Of a stretch of 5,492 bases of DNA, positions 1-4,613 are shown piece by piece. Source of the stretch: an uncultured Lachnospiraceae bacterium (GTDB lineage: Bacteria; Bacillota; Clostridia; Lachnospirales; Lachnospiraceae); the NCBI GenBank assembly GCA_934371505.1, contig CAKRNW010000124.1, forward strand, positions 1 to 5,492, in the 5' to 3' direction. The first letter of the stretch is position 1. Each line of letters opens with the position of its first letter. The notes under the pieces are model-generated. The model worked only from the letters and a program-made list of their open reading frames with translations, did not search any database and was not told the origin of the DNA. Position numbers and translations under genes: made by a program.

Positions 1-27
1 CCAGCAGGCCAGAAGCACTTTTTCCGT

Positions 28-234
28 TTACAGAGTCTGATGTACTTCCCGAATCACAGCCTCGCTTAATTCCGGTACTTTGTCCGGGTCTATATCATCG
101 GGAAACTCCACATCAATGGTGGAAGTCTCTGACCGGTAATTCAAGCGGAGAGCATGCGCCTGAATGAAATCCGCAGCCTTTTCGTAAGTATCTTTGGAAA
201 CGCCGTTTAATGTGATGGTATATAATTTTGCCAT
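28..234 (-). CDS. Small conserved-looking protein of unknown function (68 aa)
   Basis: I do not recognise this protein and assign no function. The ATG at 232-234 is well supported: a full AGGAGG ribosome site (CCTCCT on plus at 243-248) lies 8 bases upstream, and a good promoter lies beyond it. The product starts MAKLYTITLNG and seems to alternate strand, helix (about residues 13-30), strand (about 39-44, TIDVEF) and a C-terminal helix (about 52-67). This suggests a compact soluble alpha/beta fold. It is acidic, especially around residues 43-55 (FPDDIDPDK). There is no signal peptide, membrane segment or cysteine. The stop is at 28-30, and only 27 bases lie beyond it, so its terminator or any downstream partner is outside the window. 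It is transcribed in the same direction as the XRE gene but is separated from it by a terminator hairpin and its own promoter, so it is likely a separate unit. Confidence 0.8.
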   Translation of the reverse strand: MAKLYTITLNGVSKDTYEKAADFIQAHALRLNYRSETSTIDVEFPDDIDPDKVPELSEAVIREVHQTL

Positions 235-275
235 GAGAAAAACCTCCTGTTTTTTTATTTGTTTGGTACGATTTT

Positions 276-305
276 ATTATATGTGATTTTTTTGCAAAAT
301 AACAG
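276..305 (-). promoter_or_regulatory. Probable sigma-A promoter for the 68-aa gene
   Basis: On the minus strand there is a perfect TATAAT -10 box (276-281). CTGTTA (300-305) sits 18 bases upstream as a weak -35 match. Transcription would start near 269, leaving a leader of about 35 bases that contains the AGGAGG site. The -10 box is convincing, but the -35 is only 3 of 6. The rest of the gap, about 306-404, is A/T-rich and shows no gene or strong structure. Confidence 0.5.
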
Positions 306-404
306 AGGCATAGATACGAAATAATAACAGGAATCATTACTAAAATTAGACAAAATATACAAGTATGGGTATTTTCAAAGAGAAACAGAAGACGATATAG
401 GAAA

Positions 405-431
405 TGGCAGAGGCTACGATAGCCCCTGCCA
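405..431 (-). terminator. Hairpin terminator behind the XRE regulator gene
   Basis: A strong inverted repeat begins four bases past the XRE stop codon. TGGCAG (405-410) pairs with CTGCCA (426-431), and GGCTA (412-416) pairs with TAGCC (420-424). There is one A/C mismatch and a 3-base loop. On minus the hairpin is followed by a short TTTCC, and flanking A's can extend the stem. On plus it is followed by CTTTTATTT, a better U-tract. It may therefore stop transcription from both sides, but the only gene known to run into it is the XRE gene on minus. Confidence 0.6.
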
Positions 432-434
432 CTT

Positions 435-776
435 TTATTTGTTGGAATCCTCCAACTCCAGCAATTTATGGATCGCCGGTTGCAGTTCAGGATGCTCCCG
501 GTAGCTTTTTAACAGTTTTTGTTCGAAGATGGTGGGCTGGATAAAAGATTTCTCATCGTAGCCAAAAGCATCCAGAATGTTATCAATATGATAAATTTTA
601 CAAAGCTTCAGCAGAATGTCAGCATCCGGCTGTGCCTGACCGGACTCCCATCCGTAGATTGTCTTGTCTGCAACGATATTCTGATCCACAGACAGCCGGG
701 AGGCAACATCATGCACGGTCAGGTTATTCTGTTTTCGGTAAAACTTTAACTTCTTTGCAATATTATCATTTTTCAT
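435..776 (-). CDS. XRE-family helix-turn-helix transcriptional regulator (113 aa)
   Basis: This is a cytoplasmic DNA-binding regulator of the Cro/CI (XRE) type. The HTH domain covers about residues 6-66. Helix 2 is TVHDVASRL (20-28), the recognition part is KTIYGWESG (38-46), and the usual tail QPDADILLKLCKIYHI follows (49-64). The turn between helix 2 and the recognition helix is about five residues longer than in a standard XRE domain (SVDQNIVAD where SVS is usual). I believe this is a known variant in Clostridiales regulators. Residues 80-110 form a predicted helical tail (TIFEQKLLKSYREHPELQ) that may serve dimerisation. No ligand or peptidase domain is present. The ATG at 774-776 has AAAGG 8 bases upstream and an excellent promoter. 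It is divergent from the 65-aa HTH gene, and the shared control region holds two related operator-like sites. Self-control and control of the neighbour are likely but inferred. Confidence 0.9.
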   Translation of the reverse strand: MKNDNIAKKLKFYRKQNNLTVHDVASRLSVDQNIVADKTIYGWESGQAQPDADILLKLCKIYHIDNILDAFGYDEKSFIQPTIFEQKLLKSYREHPELQPAIHKLLELEDSNK

Positions 777-812
777 AGGTGAAACCTTTTCGTAAAATCC
801 ATTGTTTTTTCT

Positions 813-841
813 ATCATAAGCAGAGGAGAAAGGGAAGTCAA
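813..841 (-). promoter_or_regulatory. Sigma-A promoter of the XRE regulator gene
   Basis: On the minus strand TTGACT (836-841) and TATGAT (813-818) are 17 bases apart. Each box matches the consensus in 5 of 6 positions. Transcription would start near 806, giving a leader of about 30 bases before the ATG. The degenerate operator copy at 844-864 begins two bases upstream of the -35 box. A bound protein there would sit at about -38 to -58, where activators often touch RNA polymerase. Confidence 0.7.
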
Positions 842-843
842 AC

Positions 844-864
844 AGTTCTTAGAAAGCAGGAATA
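844..864. promoter_or_regulatory. Degenerate second copy of the operator-like site
   Basis: Aligned to the 21-bp palindrome at 876-896, this stretch matches 15 of 21 positions. That includes an unbroken TTCTTAGAA (846-854) and the terminal GAATA (860-864). The offset is exactly 32 bp, close to three helical turns, so both sites would lie on the same face of DNA. The left half is intact and the right half is decayed, as expected of a weaker auxiliary operator. The assignment rests on sequence repetition only. Confidence 0.5.
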
Positions 865-871
865 CAGATGC

Positions 872-900
872 TTGCTATTCTTAGAATCTAAGAATATAAT
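872..900 (+). promoter_or_regulatory. Sigma-A promoter of the 65-aa HTH gene
   Basis: TTGCTA (872-877) and a perfect TATAAT (895-900) are separated by exactly 17 bases. Transcription would start near 907, about 34 bases before the ATG at 941. The whole spacer is the palindrome TTCTTAGAATCTAAGAA, so any protein bound there would directly block RNA polymerase. This is the best-looking plus-strand promoter in the window. Confidence 0.7.
876..896. promoter_or_regulatory. 21-bp perfect palindrome, probable repressor operator
   Basis: The arms TATTCTTAGA (876-885) and TCTAAGAATA (887-896) are exact reverse complements around a central A at 886. The site fills the spacer of the plus promoter and overlaps the inner edges of both the -35 and -10 boxes. 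Odd-centred dyads of this size are typical of dimeric HTH regulators. The two obvious candidates to bind it are the products of the flanking divergent genes. Which one binds cannot be read from sequence. Confidence 0.65.
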
Positions 901-940
901 GGTAGATAATTCCAGAAAAGCCAGAATGGAGGTTTGTGAA

Positions 941-1138
941 ATGCCGTTGGATGTGACAAATTGCATTGCAAAATACATAGCAGATAATCAGATTTCCATC
1001 CGGCAGATCGCAGGCGATACCGGGATCAGAGAAGAAAAACTGATTCCGGGCACGACGCAGAAACTGGACAGTCACGAATTTCTTACTTTATGTCAATATC
1101 TTCAGATAAAACCGGAAACATTGGAAAATGTCGAATGA
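941..1138 (+). CDS. Small Cro-like helix-turn-helix protein (65 aa)
   Basis: This is a predicted small DNA-binding protein made almost entirely of one HTH domain. SIRQIAGDTGI (residues 19-29) fits helix 2, the turn and the start of the recognition helix. The later part EFLTLCQYLQIKPETL (46-61) matches the closing helix of Cro/XRE domains. The core of the recognition helix (about 29-42, REEKLIPGTTQKL) is atypical, so DNA binding is likely rather than certain. The frame is open back to a GTG at 779, but the ATG at 941 is preferred. It has GGAGG at 928-932 with an 8-base gap, it lies about 34 bases past a strong promoter, and the upstream extension would run through the promoters and operators. 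It is divergent from the XRE gene, and its promoter contains a perfect operator palindrome, so strong repression is expected. Confidence 0.75.
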   Translation: MPLDVTNCIAKYIADNQISIRQIAGDTGIREEKLIPGTTQKLDSHEFLTLCQYLQIKPETLENVE

Positions 1139-1151
1139 TCCGGTGTCTTTT
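1111..1151 (+). terminator. Possible weak terminator overlapping the end of the HTH gene
   Basis: ACCGGA (1111-1116) can pair with TCCGGT (1139-1144). Inside it ACATT (1118-1122) pairs with AATGT (1127-1131) around a GGAA loop, and TCTTTT (1146-1151) follows. The inner loop is lopsided and the structure overlaps both coding sequence and the next promoter, so termination may be partial or absent. Confidence 0.25.
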
Positions 1152-1178
1152 GCTTGTACATCCCCTGTATCATATGAT
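1150..1178 (+). promoter_or_regulatory. Probable promoter of the SseB-family gene
   Basis: TTGCTT (1150-1155) and TATGAT (1173-1178) are 17 bases apart. An alternative overlapping pair is TTGTAC (1154-1159) with TAAAAT (1178-1183), 18 apart. Either gives a start near 1185-1190 and a leader of about 30 bases before the ATG at 1216. The promoter would separate SseB-mecA transcription from the upstream HTH gene. Confidence 0.5.
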
Positions 1179-1179
1179 A
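1168..1179. promoter_or_regulatory. 12-bp perfect palindrome over the SseB-gene -10 box
   Basis: TATCATATGATA is an exact even-centred palindrome covering the -10 box TATGAT. It could be an operator. However, a palindrome made only of A/T and one C/G pair per arm can arise easily around a -10 box, and it does not resemble the TTCTTAGA site upstream. Confidence 0.3.
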
Positions 1180-1215
1180 AAATAATCTGTAAACCATAAA
1201 GAAGGGGTCACAAAC

Positions 1216-2169
1216 ATGGAACAGAATAAAATGAGAGAACAAATTGAAAAGATAGATAATACATCCCTTGAAAAAGCAATCAAGGATTTTTCTGCCGCGC
1301 AGAGTAAGGACAATATGGTGCAGCTGATGGCCAATATGCATCCTGCAATCCTGTTTGTACCGGCAAGGTTTCCGGCAGATATGGACAAGAGCCTGTTAAA
1401 AGACCTGTCTGCAGGACAGCCGAACAAAATCCCCCAGGGAGTGAAAATGATTCCGGCTGTACTGAAGAATACCATGGGTGATAAATTTTTCCCGGTATTT
1501 ACCAGCAGGGAACAAATCCCGGCGGATCAGAAATATCCGGCAATGCTTTGTATTCCCTTTGTTGAATGCCGCAATCTGATTGATCAGGCAAATGGTGAGA
1601 TCAAAGCGATGGTGGTAAACCCTTTTACCAATAATCTGGTTTTAAATCCTGCGTTTATGGAGGCAACCAAGAAAGCAGAGCAGCAGCGTCCCCAGGCAAA
1701 ACGGGTACAGATGACAGTGAAAGAGTTTAACACCATGGTGCGCGCCCAGATAGAGAGGGGTGTTCTGCCCAGGCAGATCCTGGAAAACGGAGAAGCAATG
1801 GTAGACAAGATCTGTGAGGAAAGAGAAGAATTTATCTATGGGGTGTATGCAAAGTCTTATGAGACGGGAAGCGTAGCATGCCCTTACACCGTGGATGATT
1901 TTTCTGTTATGGTATTGGATCTCAGTGATACCATGCGGTACATTCATGTCAAACTGCCGGAGAAAAATCTGGAGAAGGGTGCAGCAAAAGCAGTTTATAT
2001 TGTCTGGAATCCCCAGGAAAAGAAAGCCTTTTACTATATGGCACAGGTGATTGAACCGGGGAAGGCACAGCTATTGCAGGTCTGTGGTCCGAAAGAGGTA
2101 CGAAACCTGGGACCTGCACCGGCGGAGGGTGAAGAGATCCGCAGTATCATGGAGCTCTTTGAACAGTAA
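1216..2169 (+). CDS. SseB-family protein (317 aa)
   Basis: This appears to be a cytoplasmic protein with an SseB N-terminal domain at about residues 16-150. The recognisable parts are LEKAIKDF (18-25), AILFVPARF (44-52), FFPVFTSREQIP (91-102) and VVNPFTNNLVLNP (133-145). The last is the family's NPF/Y signature region. A charged segment with helix propensity follows (146-210). A second folded part at about 215-317 contains KAVYIVWNPQEKKAFYYM (258-275), similar to the C-terminal SseB-like domain. The family is named after E. coli SseB (enhanced serine sensitivity) and is unrelated to the Salmonella type III effector of that name. Its biochemical role is unknown. The start is supported by GAAGGGG with an 8-base gap and a promoter at 1150-1178. 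mecA follows 53 bases later on the same strand, so the two may share a transcript, though a weak TTGAAC/TATATT pair (2159-2189) could give mecA its own. Confidence 0.8.
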   Translation: MEQNKMREQIEKIDNTSLEKAIKDFSAAQSKDNMVQLMANMHPAILFVPARFPADMDKSLLKDLSAGQPNKIPQGVKMIPAVLKNTMGDKFFPVFTSREQIPADQKYPAMLCIPFVECRNLIDQANGEIKAMVVNPFTNNLVLNPAFMEATKKAEQQRPQAKRVQMTVKEFNTMVRAQIERGVLPRQILENGEAMVDKICEEREEFIYGVYAKSYETGSVACPYTVDDFSVMVLDLSDTMRYIHVKLPEKNLEKGAAKAVYIVWNPQEKKAFYYMAQVIEPGKAQLLQVCGPKEVRNLGPAPAEGEEIRSIMELFEQ

Positions 2170-2222
2170 GCGGAAACGTTGCGTATATTATAACAGCAGC
2201 GTGGAATCATGGAGAAAGTAAA

Positions 2223-2921
2223 ATGACATTTAAAAGAATAGATGAAAGCACGATTCGTTGTATCGTGACGGAAGAGGATATGGAAGAAAACGGACTGGAA
2301 CTGGATGATTTCTTCACACAGTCCGATAAAGCACAGGATTTTCTGCGGGAAGTGGTGGAACAGGCATCAGAGGAAGTGGGCTATGATTCCGGTCAGGGAA
2401 TGGTTTCTTTACAGATCATGCCACTTCCCAATCATGGGCTGGCCATTACTTTTTCAGAGTCCGAAAGTAAAGAGTGGCAGGATGTGATGGAAAATATTAA
2501 AGGAATCATCGAGGATGTCAGGGAACGAGTGAAAGAAAAAGGCACTCTGCAGGACGGCGATGCTCCGGAGAAGGAGGAAGAGATATCTGCGGTGATGATT
2601 CCGGCAGACAAAGGAAAGAGAGAAATAGAAAAAATCAGGCTCTTTGCGTTTGTCAACCTGAGATTTGCCATTCAATATGCGAAAACCGTACAGGAAAAGG
2701 GTGCTGTACGCAGCACCCTTTATAAGGATAAGGCGAACAATGTTTTCTATATGACACTGGAGAAAGGGCGTCTTTCCACACATAAATACAATGTTCTCTG
2801 TTCAAATGCCACGGAATTTGCCACTTATATGGTTGATGGGCAGCGGATTTTGGACTATCTGAAGGAACAGGGAGAAATCCTGGTGGAAAACCGCGCAGTA
2901 AAGGTACTGGCGAAACTGTAA
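2223..2921 (+). CDS. mecA: Adaptor protein MecA (ClpC-type protease adaptor, 232 aa)
   Basis: MecA adaptors bind target proteins through an N-terminal domain and the ClpC unfoldase through a C-terminal domain, delivering targets to ClpCP in the cytoplasm. The N-terminal domain (about 1-80) shows the typical opening TFKRIDESTIRCIVTEEDM, then the DDFF region (28-31) and LQIMPLPNHGLAITF (63-77). A charged, acidic linker of about 55 residues follows (82-136). The C-terminal domain (137-232) has LFAFVNLRFAIQYA (140-153), STLYKDKANNVFYMTLE (164-180) and the closing VENRAVKVLAKL. Length is close to that of the B. subtilis protein (roughly 220 residues). GGAG (2211-2214) lies 8 bases before the ATG. 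The stop TAA shares its last A with the start of the next gene. An unusually strong hairpin lies inside the coding region at 2696-2721. Identification as MecA is firm; the targets in this organism are unknown. Confidence 0.9.
   Translation: MTFKRIDESTIRCIVTEEDMEENGLELDDFFTQSDKAQDFLREVVEQASEEVGYDSGQGMVSLQIMPLPNHGLAITFSESESKEWQDVMENIKGIIEDVRERVKEKGTLQDGDAPEKEEEISAVMIPADKGKREIEKIRLFAFVNLRFAIQYAKTVQEKGAVRSTLYKDKANNVFYMTLEKGRLSTHKYNVLCSNATEFATYMVDGQRILDYLKEQGEILVENRAVKVLAKL
2696..2721. repeat. Perfect 11-bp hairpin inside mecA
   Basis: AAAGGGTGCTG (2696-2706) and CAGCACCCTTT (2711-2721) are exact reverse complements around a TACG loop. The stem looks like that of an intrinsic terminator, but only three T's follow before ATAAGG, so full termination is unlikely. 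It encodes roughly KGAVRSTL (residues 159-166) in the C-terminal domain. Confidence 0.7.
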
Positions 2922-3130
2922 TGGAAAAGAAAGAAACCGAAAAGAAAAATAAAATAGCGACAGGGTGTGACTACTGCAGCTTTTATATGTATGATGAGGA
3001 CGATGAAAGCTATTTTTGTGATAAGGATCTGGACGAAGATGAAATGTACCGTTTTCTCACCGGACAATCCATGGAGTGCCCTTATTTTCAATACGGCGAT
3101 GAATATCGGGTAGTGCGGCATCAGATGTAG
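2921..3130 (+). CDS. Small four-cysteine acidic protein, DUF6472-like (69 aa)
   Basis: Four cysteines at residues 16, 19, 33 and 53 (C-x2-C, x13, C, x19, C) suggest one bound metal ion, zinc or iron. No metal site can be proven from sequence. The middle is very acidic and aromatic (YMYDEDDESYFCDKDLDEDEMYRFL, about 22-46, is the densest part). The protein ends with YGDEYRVVRHQM. From memory this matches a small family common in Lachnospiraceae, annotated as DUF6472, with no known function. The ATG overlaps the mecA stop by one base (TAATG). The nearest ribosome-like AAAGG (2900-2904) is 16 bases away, too far to work well, so translation probably depends on ribosomes finishing mecA. That makes a role alongside MecA plausible, for example as a partner, target or redox sensor, but this is inference only. 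Confidence 0.75.
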   Translation: MEKKETEKKNKIATGCDYCSFYMYDEDDESYFCDKDLDEDEMYRFLTGQSMECPYFQYGDEYRVVRHQM

Positions 3131-3439
3131 CGGGAGGATGGCACAGATATCAGAGTCAGTCTTCCGACACAGCTTGATGTGGAGAATGCAACCAGAGTCC
3201 GGTTACATAATACCATTCCCAGTTCCTATGGCTAGGACAGGTACTTTGTATTCGCAGTTCCCTGCAGGATATTACGTTGGAAATCAACGGGAAAGAGTTT
3301 GCCCAATATACAGATAAGGATTATTGATTGTTCGGAGGCATGTCTGCAGGAAAATGAGCGAGAGTTTATGGAAGCTTACCAGCATATTCATGATATGGTC
3401 AAGAAAGCATTACAAAGTTATGACGAGGATCACATGTAA
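3131..3439 (+). pseudogene. Probable decayed gene between the Cys4 protein and DUF2974 genes
   Basis: No intact gene with a usable start fills this stretch, yet parts read like protein. In the frame of the Cys4 gene, just after its stop, comes DIRVSLPTQLDVENATRVRL and then HNTIPSSYG, ended by TAG at 3233-3235. The same frame reopens to a helix-rich tail at about 3329-3436 (CSEACLQENEREFMEAYQHI, then a further Lys/Ala-rich helix) before TAA at 3437-3439. Between them a different frame gives the more natural LQDITLEINGKEFAQYTDKD (3262-3321), ended by TGA at 3325. One stop plus two frame changes would account for this, which is the usual look of a broken gene of about 100 codons. I do not recognise the family. 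No convincing promoter or terminator is seen here. The last bases carry the AGGAGG site of the next gene (3446-3451). Confidence 0.45.
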
Positions 3440-3458
3440 ATAAATAGGAGGAAATCCT

Positions 3459-4613
3459 ATGGAGAATATAATAGACTATATTCGTTATACGAATGAAACC
3501 TTCGAGGAAAAGAAATGGAACGAAGTGGACAGTCTTGTCCTGTGCCAGCTTTCTTACCTGAAATTTGACGGTCTTGTGCCGGGGGCAGATCTGGAGAGTA
3601 AGTGCAGGCGCAACAAGGAAAGACTTACCATACGGAAAATTGATCAAAGCCCGGATCGGGAACGGCTGTTTCGGGATGAGCGCTATGCGAAGGATAACAG
3701 GGAGTTCTGGGTGGCATTGCTTCACAGCAGGCGGTTTCAGAATATAGAACTGGACTATATGGTGGATCTGGTGGACAAGGACACCGAGACTCAGTTTGCT
3801 GCAGTTACTTTTTTTCTTCCGGATGGAGCAGCTTATGTGGCATTCCGGGGAACGGATGAGAGTATTATCGGCTGGAAGGAGGACTTTAATCTGGCATTTT
3901 CCAAGCCGGTTCCGGCTCAGGAAAAAAGTGTGGTTTATCTGAATCTGGTGGCACATCATATCCGGGGATCACTTTATGTCGGGGGACATTCCAAAGGAGG
4001 AAATCTGGCTATTTATGCTTCCATGTACTGTAATCCCAGAATTCAAAACAAGATTACCCGGATCTATAGTATGGACGGGCCGGGATTTCGTCCGGAGACC
4101 TTGCAGCAGGGACATTACGATGTGATCAGGGATCGGGTGACCAAGATTCTCCCCCATTCTTCCATGGTGGGAATGCTTTTTGAAAAAAAGGCGGACTTTG
4201 AAATTGTGGAGAGCAGTGCGACCGGATTGATGCAGCATTATCCATTAACCTGGGTAGTGCAGGGAGATCGTTTTGTCAAGGTAAATAAACTATATGAACC
4301 GGCACATTTTTGGGATGATACCATCAATGAGTGGATTTATTCCCTGGATGAGGAACATATCCGTATCTTTGTTGATACTTTGTTTGAAGTGCTGTATGCT
4401 TCGGAATCCGATAACCTGATTGATTTTACGGCGGACTGGATGAAGAGCATGCAGAAGGTATTTTCGGCATTGAGTGGCTTGGATGAGCAGACAAAAGAAG
4501 CAGTGAAACGTGTGATCAAGGCTTTTTTTGAGATGAGCAGATGTCACATGAAAGAAGAAGTAACAGGGTTACTTAAAAATACAAAAGCGAAAATAGAAGG
4601 AGAAGGATTATGA
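3459..4613 (+). CDS. DUF2974 (Mbeg1-like) lipase-type alpha/beta hydrolase (384 aa)
   Basis: This is a predicted cytoplasmic serine hydrolase of the lipase-like alpha/beta fold; the natural substrate is unknown. The nucleophile motif GGHSKGG (175-181) places the catalytic serine at Ser178. FRGTDESIIGWKEDF (129-143) matches the strand and oxyanion region seen in class 3 lipases. MDGPGF (205-210) holds a likely acid residue, Asp206. HYPLTWVVQGD (260-270) contains a possible catalytic His260. The opening IIDYIRYTNETFEEKKWNEV followed by DSLVLCQLSYLKF is characteristic of DUF2974 proteins. The C-terminal part (about 285-384) is helical and charged. There is no signal peptide or membrane helix. 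The start is set by AGGAGG (3446-3451) with a 7-base gap. The stop overlaps the fructokinase start (ATGA), so the two genes are translationally linked. Family placement is firm; catalytic residues other than Ser178 are inferred. Confidence 0.88.
   Translation: MENIIDYIRYTNETFEEKKWNEVDSLVLCQLSYLKFDGLVPGADLESKCRRNKERLTIRKIDQSPDRERLFRDERYAKDNREFWVALLHSRRFQNIELDYMVDLVDKDTETQFAAVTFFLPDGAAYVAFRGTDESIIGWKEDFNLAFSKPVPAQEKSVVYLNLVAHHIRGSLYVGGHSKGGNLAIYASMYCNPRIQNKITRIYSMDGPGFRPETLQQGHYDVIRDRVTKILPHSSMVGMLFEKKADFEIVESSATGLMQHYPLTWVVQGDRFVKVNKLYEPAHFWDDTINEWIYSLDEEHIRIFVDTLFEVLYASESDNLIDFTADWMKSMQKVFSALSGLDEQTKEAVKRVIKAFFEMSRCHMKEEVTGLLKNTKAKIEGEGL

Noticed and set aside
1..27. Possible terminator for the 68-aa gene
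   Set aside because: Only 27 bases lie beyond the stop and no complete hairpin is visible before the window edge.
346..437. Possible short plus-strand transcript (TTAGAC-18-TATTTT) ending at the hairpin 405-431, antisense to the XRE gene end
   Set aside because: The promoter boxes are weak, and the hairpin is explained by termination of the XRE gene. Nothing else supports an RNA gene.
779..940. Upstream extension of the 65-aa HTH gene to a GTG at 779
   Set aside because: There is no ribosome site before the GTG. The extension crosses both divergent promoters and the operators, and its translation looks non-protein-like. The ATG at 941 has GGAGG at the right distance.
435..1138. Prophage or toxin-antitoxin module suggested by two small HTH genes
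   Set aside because: There is no integrase, attachment repeat, structural phage gene or toxin-like partner nearby. Both proteins read as DNA-binding regulators.
3138..3317. 59-aa reading frame starting at ATG 3138
   Set aside because: The GGGAGG touches the ATG with no spacing. The translation lacks protein-like character compared with the other frames, which contain the remnant segments.
3399..3959. 186-aa minus-strand reading frame
   Set aside because: It is a shadow of the DUF2974 gene, which has clear motifs and an AGGAGG site. The minus translation has no recognisable domain and crosses the remnant region.
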